From Mesorhizobium carmichaelinearum (GTDB lineage Bacteria > Pseudomonadota > Alphaproteobacteria > Rhizobiales > Rhizobiaceae): 64,000 bases of DNA. The position numbers were made by a program, and so were the translations under genes. Shown here piece after piece: positions 52,264 to 61,258 of the stretch. Under the pieces are notes generated by a model that worked only from the letters and a program-made list of their open reading frames with translations, was not told where the DNA came from and ran no database searches. Positions within the stretch are counted from its first letter, which is position 1, and each line of letters begins with the position of its first letter. The stretch covers positions 434,001 to 498,000 of the forward strand of contig NZ_FZQR01000003.1 in the NCBI RefSeq assembly GCF_900199455.1, in the 5' to 3' direction.

Positions 52264-53691
52264 CTAGCCGGCAGCGCCGCTGCCCCACGGGCCGTGGAAT
52301 GCGCCCTGCTCGCCGATGCGTTCGAAGCCATGCGCACCGAAGAAGTCGCGCTGCGCCTGGATCAGGTTCGAGGTGCCGCGGCCCTGGCGATAGCTGTCGA
52401 AATAGGCCAGTGCCGAGGACAGCGCCGGCACCGGCGCACCGGCTTCGGAAGCCTTGGCCACGATACGCCGCAGCGACGGATGCGCCTCCTGCATCAATGA
52501 GATGAAAGCCGGCGCCATCAAAAGATTGGTGGAAGCGCCGCCGCTGCTGAACGCCTCGGCCATCGTGTCCAGCATCTGCGAGCGGATGATGCAGCCGGCG
52601 CGCCAGATCCTGGCGATGGTCGGCATCGGCAGGTTCCAGTTGAACTCCTTCGAGGCGCCGCTCATCACCGCGAAGCCCTGCGCGTAGGCGGCGATCTTGC
52701 CGGCGAACAGCGCCAATTCGAGGTCGTGCAGCAGGGCGTCCTTGTCGCCGGAAATTTTCGTCACACCGATGTTGCCATAGGCCTTTTCTGCCGCCTGCCG
52801 CTCGTCCTTGATCGACGACAGCACGCGCGCCGCCACCGCCGCTTCGATCGCGGTCGCCGGAATGCCAAGCTGCTGCGCCTCGATGACTGACCATTTGCCG
52901 GTGCCCTTCTGGCCGGCGCGGTCGAGGATGATGTCGACCACCGGCTTGCCGGTCTTGGGATCGTCGGCGGCCAGCACCTTGGCGGTGATCTCGATCAGGT
53001 AGGAATTGAGGCGGCCCTTGTTCCAGTTGGAAAACACCGTGCCGATCTCTGTCGGCCCCATGCCCAGGCCATCGCGCAGGATGCCGTATATCTCGGCGAT
53101 CATCTGCATGTCGGCATATTCGATGCCGTTGTGGATGGTCTTGACGAAATGCCCGGCGCCATCAGTACCGAGCCAGGCGGCACAGGGCTCGTCCTTGAAT
53201 TTTGCCGAGATGGCAGTCAGCACTTTTTCGACACGCTTCCAGCTATCTTCCGTGCCGCCGACCATGATCGACGGGCCGTGGCGCGCGCCCTCCTCGCCGC
53301 CGGACACGCCCATGCCGATGAAGGTGAGGCCCGAGCCGGACAATTCGGAGAAACGGCGCATCGTGTCGCGGAAATTGGCGTTGCCGGCATCGATGACGAT
53401 GTCGTTGGCCGACAACACGCCGCGCAAGGCTTCGATCTGCTCATCGACCGGCTTGCCGGCCAGCACCATGATGATGACCGGGCGAGGTGGTTTGATCGCT
53501 GCGGCGAGTTCTTCCAGGCTGTAGCAAGGCACCACCATGTCTTTCAGCGCGCCGGCATTCTCGACGAAAGCGTCCGTGCGTGCCCGGGTGCGGTTGAAGA
53601 CGGCGATGCGGTGCCCGTGTTCTGCAATGTTCAGCGCCAGGTTGGAGCCCATCGTGCCAAGGCCGATCAGGCCGATTTCGGCTTTTTCCAT
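52264..53691 (-). CDS. gnd: 6-phosphogluconate dehydrogenase, decarboxylating
   Basis: A 475-residue NADP-dependent enzyme of the pentose phosphate pathway, converting 6-phosphogluconate to ribulose 5-phosphate. The Rossmann motif is GLIGLGTMGSNLALNIAEHG, with NRT specificity residues. The substrate loop is FIGMGVSGGEEGARHGPSIM, and the catalytic Lys/Asn region is GAGHFVKTIHNGIEYADMQM. The C-terminal tail of the long (GndA) form is complete. It is expressed alone and converges with the LacI gene across a palindromic repeat. Confidence 0.95.
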   Translation of the reverse strand: MEKAEIGLIGLGTMGSNLALNIAEHGHRIAVFNRTRARTDAFVENAGALKDMVVPCYSLEELAAAIKPPRPVIIMVLAGKPVDEQIEALRGVLSANDIVIDAGNANFRDTMRRFSELSGSGLTFIGMGVSGGEEGARHGPSIMVGGTEDSWKRVEKVLTAISAKFKDEPCAAWLGTDGAGHFVKTIHNGIEYADMQMIAEIYGILRDGLGMGPTEIGTVFSNWNKGRLNSYLIEITAKVLAADDPKTGKPVVDIILDRAGQKGTGKWSVIEAQQLGIPATAIEAAVAARVLSSIKDERQAAEKAYGNIGVTKISGDKDALLHDLELALFAGKIAAYAQGFAVMSGASKEFNWNLPMPTIARIWRAGCIIRSQMLDTMAEAFSSGGASTNLLMAPAFISLMQEAHPSLRRIVAKASEAGAPVPALSSALAYFDSYRQGRGTSNLIQAQRDFFGAHGFERIGEQGAFHGPWGSGAAG

Positions 53692-53837
53692 CGTTTCTTC
53701 CCTGCTTTCGGATCTTGTTGGTCGGAGCCCGTGATTTGCGCGGATGATTGACGGGCCTTTCGCGCCGCGTCAACCGCCTCGCCGAATTGTGTTGCAAGCA
53801 AGACACCCGGCCGCTTCGCAGGCGGCCATATAGACCA

Positions 53838-55472
53838 TCACGGCCTGATGTCCACCGGCGCCTCGATCTTCACCATCTCGAAATCCGAAGCCAGGATGTC
53901 GATGCGCACCATCCAGCGCCCGGGAACCGGAATGACGAGGTTGTCGACACGCCAGCTGCCATCGCCGGGCTTGGTCGCCGCGCGCTTCAGCGGCTCGATG
54001 CCGGAGTCGGGTTTCGACAGCACCAGCGTCACTTCCTTGGCGTCGAGCGGACCGAAATCGCCGGTCATGATGATCATCGAGGCGGCGACCGGCCCGGCAT
54101 GGCCGGGCGTGATGCTGAGATCGGCCATCGCCTGCAGCGCATGGATGTGGACCGAAACCGGCTGCGCCGCCGCGATCGCCAGCGCCCGTGGCGGCGGCGT
54201 GAAGCGCCAGCCCGCGGCAACGCCGAAGATCGCCAGCACGATCAGCATTTCGACGCCGATCGAGCGGGTTAGCCTGCGTTGCACCTCCGTTGATCCTGCC
54301 TCGGCCGAAGCAGTGAGTTTCCAGCGGTTGACGGCGGCCAGCGTGAACAGGAAGACCAGCAGCGCCAGCTTGACCAGCAGCAGCCGACCATAGGCGGTGC
54401 CGATCAGCGCCGAGGGCGTCTGCACCTGGATGACGGCCAGCACGATGCCGGCCGCGGCAAGCACGGCCACGACAGGCAGGATCGCTGCGGAGAAGCGGCG
54501 CAGGAACGCGACAGCATCGGTCGTTTGGCGCTTCAGCGCGAGACCGAGAGGCACCAGGGCGCCGGCCCAGAAGGCGATGCCGACGCCGTGCACGAACACC
54601 ATCGGCCGCGTCAGCCATTGCGGCTCGGCCGCGCTGGCGTGGCCGCTGGCGGCGAGCGCGACGCCGACGCCAGCCAGCCCAGCAAGCGCAAATGGCCTGG
54701 CGGCCACACGCGGTCCGGCCAGCGACAGCAGACCGAGCCCCAGCGCAATTAGGGCGACCAGCACCGTCCAACCGAAACTGGTGCCGAGCGCGGTCCGCCA
54801 GATCACCGGCTGTCCCAGATGGGAGAGCGGCGCCCCGAGCGCGTCGAGCCCCTGAAAGCCCAACGACAAGGGTGCCGCCACCAGGCCGCACAGCATCGCG
54901 GCTGCGACAAAGCGTTGACCGGTTCGTCCGTCGCCGCCCAGCCAGCCAAGGGCAAAGGCGCCGCCGACGCCGAAGAAGAGGCCGATGTAGAGCAAGACCT
55001 TGCCGATCCAGATCGCCGACCGCAGCGACCAATCGACGGCTTCGGATACAGCGGGCGGTTCGCTCGGTGCGCCGATGGAAAACAGCAGCGAACCGCCGAC
55101 CGGATGGCCGTCGGCGGAAATGACGCGCCAGCTCAGCACATGCGTGCCGGATTTGAGCGCTTGCGGATTGTCGATCTCGACCGTCTGGTCGGTGAGGCGG
55201 AAGGACGTCAGCGCGACCGGCGTGCCGTCGGGCGTCACCAGGGTCAGCACCAACGGCGAAACCGGCTCGCTGAAGGTTAGCGAGAATTGCTTCGGAGCCT
55301 CTGTCAGGACCGCACCGTCGGACGGATCGGTCTTGATCAGCGCCGCATGGGCAAAGGCCTGATCTGTCGATGCCATGACGATAAGCGCCATGAGCAGGGC
55401 CAGCAGCCCGCCGGCAATCCAGCCGACGAACTTGCTGTTGGTATCGACCATTCGGGAAAATATTGCGGTCAT
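53838..55472 (-). CDS. CopC-CopD fusion with C-terminal YtkA/FixH-like domain
   Basis: A 544-residue copper protein. After an N-terminal hydrophobic signal, the CopC domain begins AHAALIKTDPSDGAVLTEAP, where the N-terminal His is a copper ligand, and ends with DGHPVGGSLLFSIG. Residues about 150-430 form a CopD membrane domain with about eight helices and conserved His (SGHASAA, FVHGVGIAFW). The last about 105 residues form a soluble beta domain resembling YtkA/FixH. It is thought to move copper across the inner membrane. The start is ambiguous between 55472 and 55451; neither has a clear ribosome site. It is last in the copper operon. Confidence 0.88.
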   Translation of the reverse strand: MTAIFSRMVDTNSKFVGWIAGGLLALLMALIVMASTDQAFAHAALIKTDPSDGAVLTEAPKQFSLTFSEPVSPLVLTLVTPDGTPVALTSFRLTDQTVEIDNPQALKSGTHVLSWRVISADGHPVGGSLLFSIGAPSEPPAVSEAVDWSLRSAIWIGKVLLYIGLFFGVGGAFALGWLGGDGRTGQRFVAAAMLCGLVAAPLSLGFQGLDALGAPLSHLGQPVIWRTALGTSFGWTVLVALIALGLGLLSLAGPRVAARPFALAGLAGVGVALAASGHASAAEPQWLTRPMVFVHGVGIAFWAGALVPLGLALKRQTTDAVAFLRRFSAAILPVVAVLAAAGIVLAVIQVQTPSALIGTAYGRLLLVKLALLVFLFTLAAVNRWKLTASAEAGSTEVQRRLTRSIGVEMLIVLAIFGVAAGWRFTPPPRALAIAAAQPVSVHIHALQAMADLSITPGHAGPVAASMIIMTGDFGPLDAKEVTLVLSKPDSGIEPLKRAATKPGDGSWRVDNLVIPVPGRWMVRIDILASDFEMVKIEAPVDIRP

Positions 55473-55527
55473 GCCATGCCACGGGGATGCGGCGCGCTCC
55501 GCGAGCAGAGCGCGCCAGGGGAGAAAG

Positions 55528-56049
55528 CTATTTCTTCGGCGTGAGCTTGATGCCGGGCGCCGGGTTCTCGGGCGCGTCTTCATCCTGCCCGGCCGCCGGG
55601 ATTTCGATCCAGCGGTCGTCGGCGGCGTCGCCGCATTCCTGCACCACTGGGAAGTAGAGTTTTTGGCCGACGGGCAGATCCGCCGTCAGCGTCGCGCGGA
55701 AGACGAACTCGTCGTAGAATTCGTCAGGGAGATTGCCGCCGCTCCAGTCGACTTCCTTGACGCCGTCGGTCACCGCCTGGCCATAGAGCTGATAGGACTT
55801 TTCATATTTGCCCTTCTTGGTCTGCAGCGTCCAGCCGGGTTTCGGCATCGGCTTGACCGCGATCACCCCTTCCGGAATCTGCACGCGCACAGCGGTCGTC
55901 GCCTTGCCGTCGCAACCATGCGGCACGCGCAGCACTGCCTTGTAGGTCGAGCCAACCGCCGCTTCCTGGGTTTCGAGCGTGATGTGCGCAAAGGCGGCAT
56001 TTGTCCCCAGCGCGAGAAGCGCTGCAGCCGACAAAACATACTTGTTCAT
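55528..56049 (-). CDS. YcnI family (DUF1775) copper-binding protein
   Basis: A 173-residue exported protein. The signal peptide MNKYVLSAAALLALGTNAAF is followed by AHITLETQEAAVGSTYK, placing a His at the mature N-terminus, as in YcnI, where it is part of the copper site. RVPHGCDGKATTAVRVQIPE and PKPGWTL are family motifs. The Asp/Glu-rich C-terminus is variable. GAGGGACC precedes the ATG. It is transcribed between PCuAC and CopC-CopD. Confidence 0.9.
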   Translation of the reverse strand: MNKYVLSAAALLALGTNAAFAHITLETQEAAVGSTYKAVLRVPHGCDGKATTAVRVQIPEGVIAVKPMPKPGWTLQTKKGKYEKSYQLYGQAVTDGVKEVDWSGGNLPDEFYDEFVFRATLTADLPVGQKLYFPVVQECGDAADDRWIEIPAAGQDEDAPENPAPGIKLTPKK

Positions 56050-56088
56050 GATGGTCCCTCTAGAATCTTGATCGGTACGATGGCCGGT

Positions 56089-56628
56089 TCAGTCGTTGTC
56101 TTCTTGAGGCGCCGCGCTGCCGATGGCCTGCACGGCGAATTTGATCGTCACCGTCCCGGCCTTTTCGAAGGTCAGCGTGGCGGCGAACATCTCGCCTTGC
56201 TTGGGTGGCTGCTTCAAATCCATGAACATCACATGATAGCTGCCGGGACCCAAAACGACCTTGCCGCCGGCTGGAATCTCCAGGCCGCCGACAACGGGCC
56301 GCATGGTCATGACGCCGTCCTTGACACCCATCTCATGCAGCTCGGCCTTGTCTGAAATGTCGGACGAAATCGACAGCAGCCGGTCCGGCGTACTGCCATT
56401 GTTGGTGATGGTGAAATAGCCGCCGGCCACCTTGGCGCCGGCCGGCGTGGCACGCGACCAGGGATGGCCGATCTCGATATCGCCGACCTTGAACTCATGC
56501 GCCAGGACGGACTGGGCGCCGGCGAGCATGATCGCCAGAGCCAGTGCGACAGCGCCGAGATGCTCCCTGACGTGGGACAGAATGCGGCTGAACAGCGTGC
56601 CTGCCGCTGTGAGGGAAGAATGGGACAT
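56089..56628 (-). CDS. PCu(A)C copper chaperone
   Basis: A 179-residue periplasmic copper chaperone that supplies Cu(I) for cytochrome oxidase assembly. The binding motif H(M)x10Mx21HxM is visible as HEMGVKDGVMTMRP and later HVMFMDL. The exported form begins after SVLA with HEFKVGDIEIGHPWSRATPA. The signal peptide has an unusually long n-region (about 24 residues). The start at 56628 is supported by GGAGCAACC immediately upstream; the longer basic frame upstream is not coding-like. Confidence 0.92.
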   Translation of the reverse strand: MSHSSLTAAGTLFSRILSHVREHLGAVALALAIMLAGAQSVLAHEFKVGDIEIGHPWSRATPAGAKVAGGYFTITNNGSTPDRLLSISSDISDKAELHEMGVKDGVMTMRPVVGGLEIPAGGKVVLGPGSYHVMFMDLKQPPKQGEMFAATLTFEKAGTVTIKFAVQAIGSAAPQEDND

Positions 56629-56725
56629 GGTTGCTCCATGAAGTGATGATCGCGCCGTTGCCGGTCGCGAGCCGTTTGATCTTTGGATGGGTGCGCCCGC
56701 GAAAGGTTCCGACGGGCAAAAAGGC

Positions 56726-57109
56726 TCAGGCCGCCGGCGGCGGCGCGCGCGGGTTCGACGGCGAGCGTTCGCGCGCAAAGTCGAGATGAGTGCTCGCCGG
56801 AAAGACGAAGGCGACCGCTTCAACGGAAAGGCTGCCCAGGGCTAGCCCGGCATCGGGCGGCGGCGCGAAGGCCGATGAAAACATGCTGCAGCCAAGCGTG
56901 CAGCAGGCCGGCAGATGGGACGGATGCTGGTCGCCGCCGGGAAGCTGGGTGGCGCCATCGCGGGTACAGATGACGTTGCCGAAAGCGTCGAGCTGCGCTG
57001 CATTCGGGCCGGTGCCAAAGGCGAACGCGCCGAGCGTCGACTGGAGCAGCAGCAGGTAGGCCGCGACAAGCGCGGCCGGCATGCTCCAGCGTCTCCCCCG
57101 GCGGTTCAA
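56726..57109 (-). CDS. DUF2946-like small membrane-associated protein
   Basis: A protein of about 127 residues. A basic start (NRRGRRWS) leads into one hydrophobic helix (PAALVAAYLLLLQSTLGAFA). A PACCTLGCSMF motif near the middle has the paired Cys typical of DUF2946 proteins from copper loci. I favour the TTG at 57109 (GAGG 8 bases upstream), which gives a signal-anchor with positive charges; ATG at 57082 is the alternative. It heads the copper operon and may bind copper through the CC/C cluster. Confidence 0.7.
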   Translation of the reverse strand: MNRRGRRWSMPAALVAAYLLLLQSTLGAFAFGTGPNAAQLDAFGNVICTRDGATQLPGGDQHPSHLPACCTLGCSMFSSAFAPPPDAGLALGSLSVEAVAFVFPASTHLDFARERSPSNPRAPPPAA

Positions 57110-57204
57110 GCCATCTGCCTCTTCAAGCAATTCCTGGAAGGATACGTATCATGGCAGCGGCAGGTCGAAAATCGCCAATTCGATGCTGCGGCAACGCGGC
57201 GCTA

Positions 57205-58104
57205 TCAGGATTTTGGGGAACGGCTTTCGGGGATCGAGGTCAGCAATGTCTGTCGCGCCGACTTCAGGTGTTTGCGGCAAGCAGCGTCGACCTTGCCGAG
57301 ATCGCGCGATTTGAGCGCCTCGATATAGGCGAGATGCTCGCCGACCGCGACTTCGTTGCGCTCGCGCTCCTGCGCCTTGTTCCACTGATAGTGGTAATGG
57401 AAGATCATGGCGATGACGTCGTAGAAATCGACGATGAAGCGGTTGCGCGAGGCACGGTGAATGAGCCGGTGGAAGCGCTCGTCCAGCTCGGAAAACGCGT
57501 TGAAGCGCGTGGCGATCTCTCGTGCCAGCTGCCGGTGTTCGTCCTCCAACCGTTCGAGATCGGCCCACACCGGGCTGTCCGTCGGCAGAGCGGCAAAAGC
57601 TGCAGCCGACCGCAGTTCGAACATTTCGCGGATCTCGGTCAGTTCGAGCGCGAAGGCCCGCGTAAAACCCTTCAGCACCCAATGGCTGTTGCGGCGCTTC
57701 TCGATAAGGCCGAAGCGCGAGAAGCGGATCAGGAACTCGCGCACGCTGGTGGTGCCGACGCCGATCTCGCGCGCCAGTTCAAGCTCGTTGATCTGCATGC
57801 CGGCCTCGGCGCCGCCGGCGAGCAGGCGCCGCATGAATGAGCGCTCGATGATCTCGGCCAGCGTATCGGTCTCTTCCTCGGGGAAGAAGTCGTCGGGACG
57901 CGGGTCGCGCAGCACCGTCTTGGCGCGCTTGTTCCAGGCGATCAGCCCGGTTTCCTCCATGCGCGCCAGGATGCTGCGCACGGTGGTGCGGCTGACGCCG
58001 AGCAGTGTGCCCAGTTCCGGTTCCGACGGCAGGCTGCGCGTTTCGTCGAGCAGCCTGAGGCACCTGTTGTAGGCGTCCTTGTAGACGTTGTTGCTCTTCG
58101 ACAT
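57205..58104 (-). CDS. GntR family regulator with two winged helices and FCD domain
   Basis: A 299-residue regulator. Residues about 14-70 form a first GntR-type winged helix (LPSEPELGTLLGVSRTTVRS). Residues about 80-150 form a second (ELAREIGVGTTSVREFLIRF). The FCD ligand domain (about 160-290) has metal ligands in SELDERFHRLIHRAS and HLKSARQTLL. Two DNA-binding domains in one GntR protein are uncommon. It is divergent from the altronate-dehydratase-family gene and probably controls it in response to a sugar acid. ATG at 58104 is chosen over the upstream TTG. Confidence 0.88.
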   Translation of the reverse strand: MSKSNNVYKDAYNRCLRLLDETRSLPSEPELGTLLGVSRTTVRSILARMEETGLIAWNKRAKTVLRDPRPDDFFPEEETDTLAEIIERSFMRRLLAGGAEAGMQINELELAREIGVGTTSVREFLIRFSRFGLIEKRRNSHWVLKGFTRAFALELTEIREMFELRSAAAFAALPTDSPVWADLERLEDEHRQLAREIATRFNAFSELDERFHRLIHRASRNRFIVDFYDVIAMIFHYHYQWNKAQERERNEVAVGEHLAYIEALKSRDLGKVDAACRKHLKSARQTLLTSIPESRSPKS

Positions 58105-58254
58105 CCCCTGACCCAATCATGCCGGCGCTTGCGGCGGCCGGCTTGAAGCGCAATATGACGTTCCCGTGACCCTGAGAAGCAGGAATCGCTTTCGCCGGGG
58201 TCCGGTTCATTGTTTGCAGCGCCAACACACACCCGGGGCACGCGGAACGCCCGC

Positions 58255-58293
58255 GAAAAAACAATTGACGCAAAACTGTTTTTTCACGATAAA
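58255..58293 (+). promoter_or_regulatory. Promoter with operator for sugar-acid operon
   Basis: TTGACG (58265-58270), 17-base spacer, GATAAA (58288-58293), on the plus strand upstream of the UxaA-family gene. A perfect 9-bp inverted repeat (GAAAAAACA at 58255-58263 and TGTTTTTTC at 58277-58285) straddles the -35 box, a likely site for the divergent GntR protein. Confidence 0.6.
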
Positions 58294-58357
58294 AGACATT
58301 AACTCTTAACAGGCGCGTGTCAATCAGCGCATCCCAGGATCACCCAGGAAACCGCCC

Positions 58358-59863
58358 GTGAACGTCTCGAACACCATTCTTCTGTCCCCCGCCGACAATG
58401 TCGCCGTTGCCAATGGCCGCATCGAAATCGGCACTGTTCTGCCGGGCGGCGCGCTTGCCTCCGCAATCATCGAGCCCGGCCACAAGGTGGCGATCAAGCC
58501 GATTGCCGCCGGTGAAGCCGTGGTCAAATACGCCCAGGCGATCGGCCGCGCCACGCAAGACATCGCAGCCGGCGAACACGTTCATTCGCACAATCTGGTG
58601 TTCGAGGCCGGCCGCCTGCCCGTGGTGCCGCCGAGCGAGGCCGAGCACGCAACCGAGGCCGACCGCGCCCGCACCTTCATGGGCTATCGCCGCGCCGATG
58701 GCCGCGCCGGCACGCGCAACTTCATCGGCATCATCGCCAGCGTCAATTGCTCGGCCACGGTCTGCCATTCCATCGCCGACACCGCCAACCGGACCTTGCT
58801 GCCGAAATATCCCGGCATCGACGGCTTCGTGCCGATCGTCCATGGCCAGGGCTGCGGCATGAGCGGCACCGGCGACGGCATGATGGTGCTGCACCGCACG
58901 CTCGCCGGCTATGCCCGCCACCCGAATTTCGGCGGTGTGCTGATGGTCGGCCTGGGATGCGAGGTCAACCAGCTCACCCTCTATGGCCAGAAGGGCGTTG
59001 CCGCCGGCAAACGCCATTTCAACATCCAGGATGCCGGCGGGTCACGCAAATCGGTGGAAAAGGCGATGGGCGTGCTCGCCGAAATCGCCGAGGAAGTCGG
59101 CCAGTTGAAGCGCGAGCCGATCCCGGTCAGCGAAATCGTCGTGGGCCTGCAATGCGGCGGCTCCGACGGCATGTCGGGCATCACCGCCAACCCGGCGCTC
59201 GGTGCGGCCGTCGACATACTGGCCGGCGTCGGCGGCATCGGCATCCTCTCCGAGACAACGGAAATCTACGGTGCCGAGCACCTGCTCGCTTATCGCGCGG
59301 CGACGCCCGAGATCGCCAAGAAGCTTGATGGCTACGTGAAATGGTGGGAAGATCACGTCGCCAAGCATGGCGCCTCGATCGACAACAACCCCTCGCCCGG
59401 CAACAAGCGCGGCGGCCTCACCACCATCCTGGAAAAGTCGCTGGGCGCGGTCGCCAAGGGCGGCCAGACACCGCTCAATGGCGTCTTCGGCTATGCCGAG
59501 AAGGTCACCGGCAACGGACTGGTGTTCATGGACACGCCCGGTTACGACCCGGTCTCGGCCACCGGCCAGGTCGCGGGCGGCGCCAATGTCATCGTCTTCA
59601 CCACCGGTCGCGGTTCCTGCTTCGGCTGCCGGCCGACGCCGTCGATCAAGGTCGCCACCAACTCGACCATGTATCACCAGATGGAAGAGGACATGGACGT
59701 CAATTGCGGCGTCATCGCCTCGGGCGAAAAGACCATCGCCGGCATGGGCCGCGAGATCTTCGAACTGATCGTCGAGACGGCTTCCGGCCGCAAGACCAAG
59801 AGCGAGGATTTCGGCTACGGCGACAACGAGTTCGTGCCCTGGCATCTCGGCGCGACGCTCTAG
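58358..59863 (+). CDS. Altronate dehydratase (UxaA) family enzyme
   Basis: A 501-residue sugar-acid dehydratase. The N-terminal SAF domain (about 10-90) is followed by the large UxaA catalytic region with GYRRADGRAGTRNFIGIIAS, VNCSATVCHSIA, HGQGCGMSGTGDGM, GLQCGGSDGMSGITANPALG and GRGSCFGCRPTPSIKVATN. These cysteines can hold an Fe or Fe-S centre. It removes water from a hexonate or pentonate to a 2-keto-3-deoxy acid; the true substrate could be altronate, galactarate, fuconate or similar. The start is GTG at 58358 with CAGGAA upstream. Confidence 0.92.
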   Translation: MNVSNTILLSPADNVAVANGRIEIGTVLPGGALASAIIEPGHKVAIKPIAAGEAVVKYAQAIGRATQDIAAGEHVHSHNLVFEAGRLPVVPPSEAEHATEADRARTFMGYRRADGRAGTRNFIGIIASVNCSATVCHSIADTANRTLLPKYPGIDGFVPIVHGQGCGMSGTGDGMMVLHRTLAGYARHPNFGGVLMVGLGCEVNQLTLYGQKGVAAGKRHFNIQDAGGSRKSVEKAMGVLAEIAEEVGQLKREPIPVSEIVVGLQCGGSDGMSGITANPALGAAVDILAGVGGIGILSETTEIYGAEHLLAYRAATPEIAKKLDGYVKWWEDHVAKHGASIDNNPSPGNKRGGLTTILEKSLGAVAKGGQTPLNGVFGYAEKVTGNGLVFMDTPGYDPVSATGQVAGGANVIVFTTGRGSCFGCRPTPSIKVATNSTMYHQMEEDMDVNCGVIASGEKTIAGMGREIFELIVETASGRKTKSEDFGYGDNEFVPWHLGATL

Positions 59864-59925
59864 ATTTGGCTGATATGTGGTAGAATGGCCAAGCCGGACA
59901 GCGGTCGGCAACGGGGAGGCTTTGC

Positions 59926-60923
59926 ATGGAAAAACGCCGCATCGGCCAGACGGCGCTCGAGGTCACCGAGGTCAGCTTCGGTGGTGCCGCGATCGGCGGC
60001 CTCTACCGCGCCTGTTCGCGCGAAGCGGCGATGGAGACGCTGCAGGGCGCCTGGGAGGCAGGCTTGCGCTATTTCGACACCGCGCCCTTCTACGGATTCG
60101 GCCTGTCGGAACGCCGCTTCGGCGATTTCCTGCGCTACAAGCCGCGCGATTCCTACGTGCTGTCCACCAAGGTCGGCCGCCTGTTCCGCCCGGTGCCTGA
60201 AGACCAGGTGCCCGACCACTCCTATGTCGATCCGCTGCCATTCGCGCTCGACTACGACTATTCCTATGACGGCATCATGCGCTCGGTCGACTTCAGCTAC
60301 GCGCGGCTTGGGTTGAACAAGATCGATATCTTGTATGTGCACGACATCGGCGTCTACACGCATGGCGTCGAGAAGACCGAGCTGCACTTTCGCCAGTTTA
60401 TGGATGGCGGACTCAAGGCGCTCGAGGAACTGAAGCGGGCCGGTACGATTTCCGCCTATGGGCTTGGCGTCAACGAAGTCCAGATCTGCCGCGACGTCAT
60501 GCGCCGGCGCCGCTCGACTGCATCCTGCTTGCCAGCCGCTATTCCTTGCTCGACCGCAGCGCCGAAGCCGAACTGCTGCCGCTGTGCCGCGAGCAGCAGA
60601 CGTCACTGGTGATCGGCGGCGTGTTCAACTCCGGCATATTGGCGACCGGGCCGGTGCAAGGCGCGCATTTCGACTACCTGCCCGCCAGCCGCGATATGCT
60701 CGACCGGGTCGACGCCATGGAGAAGATCGCCGGCGAAGGCGGCTATCCTCTGCCCGCCGCCGCGTTCCAGTTTCCCCTGCACGAGCCGACGGTCGCCACC
60801 GTACTGACCGGCACAGCCAAACTGGCGAACCTGACACGCAACCTCGAACTGCTCGACATCGACGTGCCGGAGACGGAATACCAGAAATATCGTCCCTACA
60901 CGGTGGTGCAGGAGCTGGCGTGA
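59926..60923 (+). pseudogene. Aldo/keto reductase (sugar dehydrogenase type), frame-shifted
   Basis: The gene starts MEKRRIGQTALEVTEVSFGG with the catalytic D/Y in YFDTAPFYGFGLSERRFGDF, K in LSTKVGRLF and H in ILYVHDIGVYTHG. The frame is lost at about 60506 (codons after DVMRR). It resumes one frame over as APLDCILLASRYSLLDRSAE and continues normally to the stop at 60923. Restoring a single G in a GG(G) run repairs it. The family is L-fucose/D-threo-aldose dehydrogenase or pyridoxal 4-dehydrogenase-like. It is either a real recent inactivation or a one-base assembly error. It lies 62 bases after the UxaA-family gene. Confidence 0.85.
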
Positions 60924-61258
60924 AGGCGGCACTATCGGCCTTGGTGGGAGAGGCCCGACTTCACAAACCCGCGACCCGGCAGAAAGAATGAATGTTCCAT
61001 ATTGACTAACATATGGAATTAATATTCCATGTGTTTACGGAACGGAACGGGAGCGTTGGCTGCGTCCAGGGAGGAGCGGCGTGTGAATGTGTCTGTGCCT
61101 GCCATGGGAGGTCAGGTGCGAAACACCGCTTGCATCGTCCAGGTCGATGCACTATCAAAACAGCGTAAATGTTTTTTATTGATAAAGTTCTGTTTGGGCC
61201 ACGCCTATCCGAACGGAGCTTTCCGTAACGTTCACCGGGCGACTTAGGGAGGAATCCT
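60924..61258. promoter_or_regulatory. Promoter/operator region of ribose-type ABC operon
   Basis: A 335-bp region without a supported gene. It contains the overlapping inverted repeats at 60995-61030 and a long untranslated stretch leading to the strong ribosome site AGGGAGGA of the binding-protein gene. Confidence 0.5.
60995..61030. promoter_or_regulatory. Overlapping TTCCAT inverted repeats
   Basis: TTCCATAT, 8 bases, ATATGGAA (60995-61018, perfect arms) overlaps ATGGAAT-TAAT-ATTCCAT (61013-61030, perfect arms). A TTGACT -35-like hexamer lies within the first spacer (61002-61007). Three TTCCAT half-sites suggest cooperative binding by a repressor, possibly the local GntR or an IclR-type protein. 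Confidence 0.55.

Noticed and set aside
61029..61247. A 72-codon frame upstream of the RbsB-type gene
   Set aside because: No ribosome site, no recognisable motif, and it overlaps the putative operator region.
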